Below, piece after piece: positions 18,114-25,659 of a stretch of DNA of 64,000 bases; position 1 is the stretch's first letter, and every line of letters begins with the position of its first letter. The position numbers and the translations under genes are program-made. The notes beneath the pieces are model-generated. The model was not told where the DNA came from, ran no database searches, and was given only the letters and a program-made list of their open reading frames with translations. The stretch lies in contig NZ_BAEN01000037.1 of the NCBI RefSeq assembly GCF_000314975.1, forward strand, positions 55,227 to 119,226, read 5' to 3'. This DNA comes from Aliiglaciecola lipolytica E3. Lineage in GTDB: Bacteria > Pseudomonadota > Gammaproteobacteria > Enterobacterales > Alteromonadaceae.

Positions 18114-19445
18114 TCAATAAAATGACTTTATTTTGAACCAAGTTTTCTCTAAAGCGCCACTATTTTCGTCGAGGACTTGTCGTCCGGCATTTCCACAATT
18201 CAACGCTTTGTCAGGGTTACTTAACCAATAACTACATTGACTAACTATGTCATTGGTATTTTTCACAATCACTAGTGCCCCTCTTTGCGCTAAAATTTCA
18301 CAAATTAGCGGATTATTGTAGGTGTTTGGACCCATAATGACAGGAACCGACAAAGCTGCAGGTTCTAAAGCATTGTGCCCGCCTTTGTCAGCAAGTGAGC
18401 CGCCCACAAAGGCAATGTTAGCTATTTGATAAGCAGAGTTTAATTTGCCCATTTCATCGAGTAGGACAAGACGTGTATTTGGGGATATTTGCTGTGACTC
18501 ACTGGTGCATTCAAACGATTCATTTTGATTTTCTAATATTTTTTTAACGGTTAAAAATCGTTCTGGATGACGAGGAACAATAATTAACCTTAAGGTTGGG
18601 TGAGTCTTCCAAAGTTGTTTCATTGCACTTAATAATGCTGACTCTTCCAGTTCATGAGTGCTGCCTGCAACAAGAGTAGGGGTAGCATTTTTATTTATGC
18701 CCTTGAACGTATCTTGTTTAGTTTGCTGTGCCGCTGCTTGGTCAAACTTAATGTTTTGAGTTAATGTGATTCTGCTTTTATCAGCACCTAAAGTTGTGTA
18801 ATTTTTATAATCTCGTTCTCCTTGAGCACAAATATGGCTTAGCTTGTGAAGCATAGGGGAAAATAAATATTTAATTTTGATGTAGTTTTTAACGGAACGA
18901 TCTGTCATTCGAGCATTTATCGCTAGAACAGGTATTTTCCTTTTCCAACAGACATGAATTAAATTTGGCCATAATTCCACTTCGGTTATCAAAACCATTT
19001 TAGGTTTGATGCGATTTAACATTAGGGACATTGATATCTGCAAGTCAAAAGGGAGGTAAAAATGATGTACCGTTTTGCCAAAAATATCTCGTACTCGTGC
19101 CGAACCTGTAGATGTTGTTGTGGTTATCGTAATTTGTGCATTGGGTTCTTCTTGCATTATCCGCTTTATCAAACATGATGCGGTGACCACTTCGCCGACC
19201 GAGACACAGTGAAAAAGGTATCCATTCATCTTCGGTGGGTGTGACACAAAACCGAAGCGTTCGAATCGACTGTGATCAACGTCCTTATTCCGGTTACTGC
19301 TCTTGTAGAGCAGGTATAATGTAGTAAATGGGATGGCAAGAGTCAGTATAAAAGAATATGCCCATCGACATACGTCTTCTTTTAATGAAGGAGCGTAATC
19401 GTTTGGCAGATCATCGTTCATTTCTGTATTTTTCCGAATATTCAT
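18114..19445 (-). CDS. waaA: 3-deoxy-D-manno-octulosonic acid (Kdo) transferase
   Basis: A 443-residue GT30 glycosyltransferase that adds Kdo to lipid A precursor at the inner-membrane face during lipopolysaccharide assembly. A membrane anchor near residues 30-48 is followed by the Kdo-transferase pattern: FHCVSVGEVV, TTTTSTGS, YLPFDL, ITEVELWPNLI, NARMTDRS, and in the C-terminal half VAGSTHELEE, IVPRHPERF, FVGGSLADKGGHNALEPA. Two starts are possible, ATG at 19445 and at 19421 (MNDDLP); neither has a strong ribosome site. It lies downstream of the ABC exporter gene on the same strand with a 117-bp gap. Confidence 0.93.
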   Translation of the reverse strand: MNIRKNTEMNDDLPNDYAPSLKEDVCRWAYSFILTLAIPFTTLYLLYKSSNRNKDVDHSRFERFGFVSHPPKMNGYLFHCVSVGEVVTASCLIKRIMQEEPNAQITITTTTSTGSARVRDIFGKTVHHFYLPFDLQISMSLMLNRIKPKMVLITEVELWPNLIHVCWKRKIPVLAINARMTDRSVKNYIKIKYLFSPMLHKLSHICAQGERDYKNYTTLGADKSRITLTQNIKFDQAAAQQTKQDTFKGINKNATPTLVAGSTHELEESALLSAMKQLWKTHPTLRLIIVPRHPERFLTVKKILENQNESFECTSESQQISPNTRLVLLDEMGKLNSAYQIANIAFVGGSLADKGGHNALEPAALSVPVIMGPNTYNNPLICEILAQRGALVIVKNTNDIVSQCSYWLSNPDKALNCGNAGRQVLDENSGALEKTWFKIKSFY

Positions 19446-19562
19446 GAATGAAATTGCCGAGACTTTTTCGATAAACTACGACAAATTGGCTATTGATAAG
19501 GCGCATTACCAATAGTGGTATTGTAATAGCCTTAGACCTACCGTCCACTATAAACATGTTTT

Positions 19563-21344
19563 TTATTCTTTTAAATTCTGCTGCGTATCCCAAAGCCGTC
19601 TATACAAACCGTTTAAATTTAGTAGCTCGAAATGTGTACCTTGTTCTACAACCTTACCGCTATCAAGCACGACAATTTTATTGGCATCCACGATTGTCGA
19701 TAGTCGATGCGCTATAACTAAGCTTGTGTGTCCTTGAGAAACGTCTTTTATGGCATCTAGAATGGCTTTCTCTGATTGACTGTCTAACGAAGATGTTGCT
19801 TCATCAAACACCAATATAGGAGGCTTTTTCAAAATGGTTCTAGCAATTGCTACTCGCTGTTTTTCACCACCCGATAATTTAAGACCGCGTTCTCCAACCT
19901 GTGTTTTTACACCCTCTGGTAAACTGATAACGAATTTCCGTAGATGGGCGAGGTCGATTGCATGTTGAACTTCTTCATTGGTAGCGTCTGGGCGACCATA
20001 TCGGATGTTTTCCAATATACTGTCGTTAAACAGTACCGTATCTTGAGGAACAATACCGATTGATTTTCGCAATGATTGGAGTGCAACTTTGCTTATGTCC
20101 TGATTGTCGATCAGAATCTGGCCTTGAGATAGATCATAAAAGCGAAACAATAGTTTAACGAGTGTAGATTTTCCTGCGCCACTTTCCCCAACTACCGCAA
20201 CTTTTTCTCCGGGTGCAATTTTAAAAGACATATTTTCCAGAATAGGGCGGTCATTTCTATAACTGAAACTTACGTTAGAGAAAGTAATGCTTGCACCAGC
20301 AACTTGTAATTCTTTATCTTTGTTTTCATCGGTAACTTTCGATGTTTTACCTAATAAGCTAAATAAGTTTTCAATATTCGCCAAAGAGCCTCTTATTTCT
20401 CGGTAAACAAACCCTAAAAAATTTAGGGGCATAAATATTTGCATTGTGAATGCATTAATTAAAACAAAATCTCCGATTGTCATTTCTCCAGCAGCTACTC
20501 CGTATGCCGCCATGGCCATCATGGAGGTCATAGCAGTAGCAATTATTAATGCCTGTCCACCATTTAAAGCGAAAAGAGACAGTCGGTTTTTACGCCTGGC
20601 TTTTTCCCACTCGGCTAAGTCTTGATCATAACGGTTCGCTTCATAACTTTCGTTGTTGAAATATTTGACGGTCTCATAATTGAGTAAACTATCGATGGCA
20701 CGGGAGTTTGTACTGGAATCAGCTAGGTTAACTTCGCGAACATATTTTGTTCGCCAATCAGTCGCTTTCATCGAAAAAATCACGTACAGAATTACCGATA
20801 ACAATATAATTAGCGCGAAACTTATTCCATAATTGTAAAATAACAATCCAACTACCATCGCTATTTCAATTAAAGTTGGCCCAATATTGAAAATCATAAA
20901 TCGCATTAAGAAGCTAATGCCACTAGTGCCTCGCTCTATATCCCTGGTTAAGCCTCCTGTCTGTCGATTCAAATGAAAGTCTAAATCTAAACTGTGAAGA
21001 TGCTCGAAAACTTCTAAGCCTACTCGCCGCATAGCTCGTTCAGTAACCCTACCAAATAAAGTGTCTCTAATTTCGCCGAGCAAAACATTGGCGAAACGAA
21101 GTGCTCCATATGCGACTATTAACGCTATTGGTGCCAGAAGTAATTGTTCAGTTTTGGAATTTAAGCTATCTACAGTGTGTTTTAAAACGAAAGGGAGCCC
21201 AACGCTGGCTATTTTGGCAGCGATCAAACACAAAAATGCGAGTAGTACACGCTGCCTAAACTCTAAAAAATAGGGCCACAGTTGTTTTAAAACTGCCCAG
21301 TTAATAGGAGTGTTAGGATCTATCGGAATTCTCTGAGAACGCAT
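19563..21344 (-). CDS. Atm1/HMT1-type ABC exporter (fused permease and ATPase)
   Basis: A 593-residue half-transporter. The N-terminal membrane domain (about 25-320, six helices) includes the RQTGGLTRDIERGTSGI loop seen in Atm1/ABCB7-type exporters and SLLNYETVKYFNNE. The nucleotide-binding domain (about 350-590) has Walker A GESGAGKST, signature LSGGEKQRVAIARTIL, Walker B PILVFDEATSSLD and the switch His in IAHRLSTI. Proteobacterial relatives export glutathione-linked metals or sulfur compounds; that role is inferred from the family. A start at 21344 fits the family N-terminus (PINWAVLKQLWPYF). No operon partner other than waaA downstream. Confidence 0.9.
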   Translation of the reverse strand: MRSQRIPIDPNTPINWAVLKQLWPYFLEFRQRVLLAFLCLIAAKIASVGLPFVLKHTVDSLNSKTEQLLLAPIALIVAYGALRFANVLLGEIRDTLFGRVTERAMRRVGLEVFEHLHSLDLDFHLNRQTGGLTRDIERGTSGISFLMRFMIFNIGPTLIEIAMVVGLLFYNYGISFALIILLSVILYVIFSMKATDWRTKYVREVNLADSSTNSRAIDSLLNYETVKYFNNESYEANRYDQDLAEWEKARRKNRLSLFALNGGQALIIATAMTSMMAMAAYGVAAGEMTIGDFVLINAFTMQIFMPLNFLGFVYREIRGSLANIENLFSLLGKTSKVTDENKDKELQVAGASITFSNVSFSYRNDRPILENMSFKIAPGEKVAVVGESGAGKSTLVKLLFRFYDLSQGQILIDNQDISKVALQSLRKSIGIVPQDTVLFNDSILENIRYGRPDATNEEVQHAIDLAHLRKFVISLPEGVKTQVGERGLKLSGGEKQRVAIARTILKKPPILVFDEATSSLDSQSEKAILDAIKDVSQGHTSLVIAHRLSTIVDANKIVVLDSGKVVEQGTHFELLNLNGLYRRLWDTQQNLKE

Positions 21345-21475
21345 GCTGTTGCAAAGTAAATCAATTGTGCAAGAAGTCTAACAGAAAAGTCTCAAAATTT
21401 ATCGAGACAATCTATTTTTGTAATTTCATATTTAGTAAATATGTTGGCTAATTAGAAGAAAATTAAAAAGTATCT

Positions 21476-23098
21476 TTAAGCAGTTTCGTGAAGTAGTTCT
21501 CGTACTTTTTGATAGCGTTCAAATTGCTCGTCATTAAGTTCACCGTTTTCTATTACTTTAATACAGTTATCAATGAGTCGTTGAATCGAAATGTCGTTTT
21601 TATCGGTATTTTCATTCATCGTTATCGCTTGAAGCAAATTTAGAGCGATAGATAAATTTTTGGGCATAACGGTAAATGCTTGTCTGAAAACGCGGAGTGC
21701 ATCTTCTAAATCTCCTCGTCTATAAAAGGCTACCGCAGAATTATTGAGCTCTTTAGGCGTTTGTTTTATCGTAGAGCGCTCTTGTTTTTCTTGGCGTACA
21801 TAATGTAAAAATAAACCACCTTGTTTATCGTCTTTTTTGCATCGCTGCTCTATAACATCCATTATTTGACTGGATTTTTCGTAGAGTCCTAACTCATGAA
21901 ATGCTTTGGCTTTATCTAATAATGCATCCATACTTTCCAGCTCCCAGTTTTCTTCTGCAAGTTGATCTAATAGGGCTTTTGCATTTTCTTTTTCGTCTTG
22001 TAAGTAAAGCAACCTAGCGTCGATTACTTTAATCTGATCATGTAATTCTGCTTTTGGAAAAGCTGTTTTGAATTGTTTTACATATTCATTAGCCTGTTTG
22101 AGCAATTTATATGTTTCACTTTCATCAGCGGTCATAGCGAAATCTATCCCAGCACGAGCCACATTGAGATAATTTTCAGGCTTATCATGAATCGAATCTT
22201 TTGCAAATCGAACAATTTTTTTAGCAGCTTCAAATTGCGTTTCATAGTCATGGGTTATACGTGATAAATCGAGGGCTGTTTTGTGGCGTCGAATGTTACG
22301 TGGTGATATCTCAGTTGCCATTACGACACATTCTAAAGCGGCTTCAAAATCTTTTTGCTTAATTTGTAAGGCTGACAACAAATCATAAGCTGCCAATTGT
22401 GAGTCAGATTTAAACGCTAGTTCTAATACCAATTTTTCGGCATCATCATCTTCATTTAAGCGAATATGTGCATTGACTAAACCCAATTGGGCCCATGTAA
22501 AAGGTTGTACGTTTATAATTGCTTGATAGAACTCTTTTGCTTGGTCGTGATGGCCGCAAGCCAAAAGTAATTCTCCTTTGGTTTTTAGTGCCAGCGGGAA
22601 AAATTCAGAATTTTTGGGGATAGATAAAAATAATTCTACTTCTACTAGCGCTTTGGAAAGCTGGCCCTTTCCCATAAACCGATAGACTTTTTTTAGTGCG
22701 CGTTTACGCAGCAAAACTTTAGTCAAACGTTTATCTAAATCGTTAACAGTAAATGGTTTAGCTAGAAAATCATCGGGTTGCAATTCAACAATGCTGTGCA
22801 CTAAGTCTGATGTAGTGTCAGCACTAATAAAAATAAAAGCTGTACTTGGTTCTAATTCACCGTTGTGCTTAAGCTGATCGTAGAGGTGGTATCCATCGTG
22901 ATCTTTTTTCAGATTATAAGAACAAATTATCAGATCATAATGTTCATGCCGAATTTTATTGATGGCATGTTGTGCTTTGTCCACATAAGTAATATTGCTA
23001 AAGCCAAGTTCTTCTAAAGAGTATTTCATATATCCTTTAGCTAAAACTTGGTCATCAACGACTAAAACTTTTGTTTCTTTAGATACTTGTGGATTCAT
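21476..23098 (-). CDS. Receiver-like domain plus TPR protein lacking the phosphoacceptor aspartate
   Basis: A 540-residue cytoplasmic protein. Residues 8-130 are a CheY-like receiver: acidic pair D15/D16 in VLVVDDQ and the conserved Lys114 in LAKPFT are present. The phosphoacceptor position, normally Asp in DYNL, is Ser60 in ICSYNL. Residues about 135-540 are tetratricopeptide-like repeats (KTKGELLLACGHHDQA, AVAFYRRGDLEDALRVFRQAF). Such receiver-TPR proteins occur in Alteromonas and Shewanella relatives and are thought to be scaffolds in signalling. Loss of the Asp suggests phosphorylation-independent action. It is a single gene, with no histidine kinase nearby. Confidence 0.85.
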   Translation of the reverse strand: MNPQVSKETKVLVVDDQVLAKGYMKYSLEELGFSNITYVDKAQHAINKIRHEHYDLIICSYNLKKDHDGYHLYDQLKHNGELEPSTAFIFISADTTSDLVHSIVELQPDDFLAKPFTVNDLDKRLTKVLLRKRALKKVYRFMGKGQLSKALVEVELFLSIPKNSEFFPLALKTKGELLLACGHHDQAKEFYQAIINVQPFTWAQLGLVNAHIRLNEDDDAEKLVLELAFKSDSQLAAYDLLSALQIKQKDFEAALECVVMATEISPRNIRRHKTALDLSRITHDYETQFEAAKKIVRFAKDSIHDKPENYLNVARAGIDFAMTADESETYKLLKQANEYVKQFKTAFPKAELHDQIKVIDARLLYLQDEKENAKALLDQLAEENWELESMDALLDKAKAFHELGLYEKSSQIMDVIEQRCKKDDKQGGLFLHYVRQEKQERSTIKQTPKELNNSAVAFYRRGDLEDALRVFRQAFTVMPKNLSIALNLLQAITMNENTDKNDISIQRLIDNCIKVIENGELNDEQFERYQKVRELLHETA

Positions 23099-23181
23099 AA
23101 ACTAATAAATTTGTAAACATATGCATAGGTTATCGTACTTTGTGGTTTTTTTATAAGGTCTTTTTGTTTTCCCTTCAATCT

Positions 23182-23352
23182 TGGACAGTCATCTCAGTTG
23201 TGGACCTAAGTACAATCATCAGGAGTGCAATCATGGACAGGCACCTGAGTCGAGAGTGCAATCATGGACAGGCACCTGAGTCGAACACCTTTGCAATCCT
23301 GGACAGTCATTTTAATTTTCAATTCAAACATCACTTAAATAAAGACAGGCAT
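23182..23352 (+). repeat. REP-like repeat cluster with 31-bp tandem duplication
   Basis: TGGACAGTCAT occurs at 23182-23192 and 23300-23310, TGGACAGGCAC at 23234-23244 and 23265-23275, and a truncated GACAGGCAT at 23344-23352. The two central copies sit in an exact 31-bp direct repeat (23223-23253 and 23254-23284) whose core CAGGCACCTG can fold on itself. They fill the 423-bp gap between the receiver-TPR gene and the transposase gene, and match motifs near 16.9 kb and at 24576. Confidence 0.7.
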
Positions 23353-23521
23353 CAAAATATGCGTGCACAATCAATCATTCCCCGGCCAATTTTTATTGTG
23401 AATCACACAAGACATTAGATTTAGGAATTATTTATTAACAGATATTTAAGGATATTCTATGTGAATAGTTCAATTAAGAAATTAAGATGGGCGTATGTTA
23501 CTTACTTAAAGCCAATTCGTA

Positions 23522-24484
23522 CTATGCTGATTTGACACCTATCAAACGTTTTCTGTTTGTATGCAATTTATATTTCTGAAGTGATTGGTGAGTACCAGCC
23601 GCAATATTATATATTTCTTCAAAGTGAAGGCTTGTACGCATCCAACTCAAATCATCTACTTTTAATCGAAACAACAATGGAGGTTTACAAATTCCTGACA
23701 GGCAAGTTTCAGGTTTTCTTAAACTCATTGTGTAATTTATAAGTGCATTATAATCAGTAAATGAAAAAGGTAAGCTTACAAAATTCGGTTGTAGTTGGTT
23801 AGAAGAGAAGGGCATGAGAGACTCAGGTTGTCCGCCATTGTTTTTAAATTGAATGCGCATTTTGATACTGGTGTGACGCGAAGTTTCTAGTGATTTTTCA
23901 ATATTTGCGCGAATGGGATTTAGATCAACATACACCATGCATGCCGCAAGAGTTTGCTCGTCTAGCAATGCTTGTGATTTAAAACGACCTTCCCAAAAGT
24001 GTCCTGTACACTCATCTTCTTTATTTGCTTGCCTCGCTATAGGCTCATTTAATTCCCGCATAAACCAACTTATATCAAATAAGCGTTGACGATAAATTTC
24101 GACAGTTGTAGACAACGTTTTTTGTTCTATATGATTGAGTATTTTATTGGGATTTTGTGAGAATTGTTGAGCTAATAGAGAAGCTTTATGCAAATGTTGC
24201 CAGCGTTTAATGACCTCCAAATCTGACATCGCCAATGCTTTTTGTTTATTTACATGCAAAACAATATGAGTATGGTTGCTCATTACGGCAAACGCACACA
24301 CATCGATACAGAAAATCGTTGATAGAATAAGTAACCTGTCTTCTACCCATTGACGTCTGTGTTCGTAATCCTTACCTGTTAACTTGTCTTTACCACACAA
24401 AAAAGCGCGACGTACACAACGCGACACACAATGATAGTAGGGCGTATCAATTAAGCTGATTTGGCGATTCCTTGCCACTGGCAT
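23522..24484 (-). CDS. REP-associated tyrosine transposase (RAYT, Y1 family)
   Basis: A 320-residue HUH single-strand DNA transposase/endonuclease. Its N-terminus has the RAYT start (PVARNRQISLIDTPYYHCVSRCVRRAFLC). The metal-binding HUH motif is H-T-H in AVMSNHTHIVLHV near residue 70. The catalytic Tyr lies in CMVYVDLNPIRA at about 180, and FWEGRFKSQALLDE is conserved in these proteins. It has no left or right IS ends of its own; instead TGGACAGGCAC repeats lie on both sides in opposite orientation, as is usual for a RAYT and its REP elements. It probably acts on those repeats. Confidence 0.9.
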   Translation of the reverse strand: MPVARNRQISLIDTPYYHCVSRCVRRAFLCGKDKLTGKDYEHRRQWVEDRLLILSTIFCIDVCAFAVMSNHTHIVLHVNKQKALAMSDLEVIKRWQHLHKASLLAQQFSQNPNKILNHIEQKTLSTTVEIYRQRLFDISWFMRELNEPIARQANKEDECTGHFWEGRFKSQALLDEQTLAACMVYVDLNPIRANIEKSLETSRHTSIKMRIQFKNNGGQPESLMPFSSNQLQPNFVSLPFSFTDYNALINYTMSLRKPETCLSGICKPPLLFRLKVDDLSWMRTSLHFEEIYNIAAGTHQSLQKYKLHTNRKRLIGVKSA

Positions 24485-24575
24485 TTAGCTGACCTTTTAA
24501 TAAGAATTCAGCAAAATTATAGCGATGAAAAGAAAGGTGAGTAGTCTAGTTTTTATATTTATATTGATTAGTTGA

Positions 24576-24586
24576 GTGCCTGTCCA
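24576..24586 (-). repeat. Inverted REP-like motif upstream of the RAYT gene
   Basis: GTGCCTGTCCA on the plus strand is the exact reverse complement of TGGACAGGCAC found twice on the other side of the transposase gene. The gene is thus bracketed by opposed copies. Confidence 0.6.
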
Positions 24587-24673
24587 TGATCTAATAAAAC
24601 CGTTTACGAACACAAACTTCTATTATTGAGTTTTTATATTGACAAGAGGATGTGAAAAATTTGAATATAGAGA

Positions 24674-24749
24674 TGGTGGACGCTACTGGGCTTGAACCAG
24701 TGACCCTCGCCTTGTAAGGGCGATGCTCTCCCAACTGAGCTAAGCGTCC
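24674..24749 (-). tRNA. tRNA-Val (anticodon TAC)
   Basis: A complete cloverleaf of 76 nt including an encoded CCA. The acceptor stem GGACGCT/AGCGTCC, D-arm GCTC...GAGC, anticodon stem TCGCC/GGCGA with loop CTTACAA (anticodon TAC, valine), and T-arm ACTGG-TTCAAGC-CCAGT all pair. A truncated second copy lies 28 bp upstream at 24778-24822, so this was a tandem pair of tRNA-Val genes before a DNA element interrupted the first. Confidence 0.93.
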
Positions 24750-24777
24750 AATCTATCTGAATTGTATGGAGAAAAAG

Positions 24778-24822
24778 TGGTGGACGCTACTGGGCTTGAA
24801 CCAGTGACCCTCGCCTTGTAAG
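24778..24822 (-). other. 3' tRNA-Val fragment, probable attachment-site junction
   Basis: These 45 nt, including the CCA, are identical to the 3' part of the intact tRNA-Val at 24674-24749. Identity stops within the anticodon loop and the sequence then becomes unrelated. Such a displaced tRNA 3' half is the usual scar of an integrative element that used the tRNA as its attB. The recombinase genes start about 240 bp further on. The partner end, which should carry a restored tRNA-Val, was not seen elsewhere in the window. The intervening 24823-25059 is AT-rich with no gene; the core-like heptamer TTGTAAG recurs twice near 25010-25055. Confidence 0.75.
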
Positions 24823-25059
24823 AGCGCTGTTTTCAACTTTATACTAAATTACAGAGTATCACCTAATATCACATAATTATTAATTTTTACCAATAAAAGG
24901 TACTTTTTCCAAATAATGTGTATATCTCTTAAGCAAGTTACGCCCGCATGTATATTCTAACATTAGAACTCTCTATTTGTAGTAATTTAAAAAATGCATT
25001 ATTTTAATGGTTGTAAGTAACCAATATAATTTATTTTTGAGTCTCCTTAGATTGTAAGC

Positions 25060-25659
25060 GTGCTAAGTGTATTTATGAAAACTAACCGAAATTTGAAAAC
25101 TGTCAGGCTTTCTCGATGCAATATTGAATGCCATGCCGATGCTAAAAATGCATTTATTCATAGTAAAAATATCAAGACCAATGCCAATTCAAACGCGCGC
25201 TTCAGTGCGTCAGCAACAGCTGAAGATGTCGAGTTTGTGAGAGAAAATCAGCAGATTAATCCACTGGTTTGTATCAAGATATCTGCGGGTGAATTGCGTT
25301 TTTTCTCAGGTTGGGGATGGTTTCAGCACTGTCTTCTCATGGGGATAGATGACATAGAAATAATTGAGTTTCGCACTTCTACAGGCATCAATTTTGAAAA
25401 ATACGCGTGGCAATACCTACTATCAAAACATGTTTTTGACATGCAGAAAACCGTATCTTTGGCACAGTGGGTCAATTTAATAGAAGCAATTCCTTCATCA
25501 TTAAAGCCTCAATTATTGTCGTCAAATTACTCTCGATCAGCACAAATGGCTGTGCAGTATATTACCGGGTGCTCTCGCGAGTCCGTGCGCTGGGCTATTA
25601 AGAATTCGATGAGACCAGAGAACGAAACGCAATCAGTTTTTGAGCAACTACTGAGATGA
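25060..25659 (+). CDS. Small protein of the recombinase module, possible DNA-binding accessory
   Basis: 199 residues from GTG at 25060, or 194 from ATG at 25075; neither start has a clear ribosome site. I do not recognise the family. The centre (NPLVCIKISAGELRFFSGWGWFQHCLLMGI) and a C-terminal helix-turn-helix-like segment (AVQYITGCSRESVRWAIKN, about 165-185) suggest a DNA-binding accessory. Its last four bases overlap the start of the next gene (ATGA), so it belongs to a tightly coupled three-gene unit with two large tyrosine recombinases. By context it may be the directionality or targeting subunit of that recombination system. Confidence 0.6.
   Translation: MLSVFMKTNRNLKTVRLSRCNIECHADAKNAFIHSKNIKTNANSNARFSASATAEDVEFVRENQQINPLVCIKISAGELRFFSGWGWFQHCLLMGIDDIEIIEFRTSTGINFEKYAWQYLLSKHVFDMQKTVSLAQWVNLIEAIPSSLKPQLLSSNYSRSAQMAVQYITGCSRESVRWAIKNSMRPENETQSVFEQLLR

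Noticed and set aside
19411..19593. A 60-codon frame between the ABC exporter and waaA genes
   Set aside because: It overlaps both neighbours, has no ribosome site and resembles no protein.
23223..23284. CRISPR array
   Set aside because: The two 31-bp units are directly adjacent with no spacers and no cas genes are present.
23140..23418. A 92-codon plus-strand frame in the REP cluster
   Set aside because: Its coding comes from the repeated TGGACAGGCA motifs, so a gene is unlikely.
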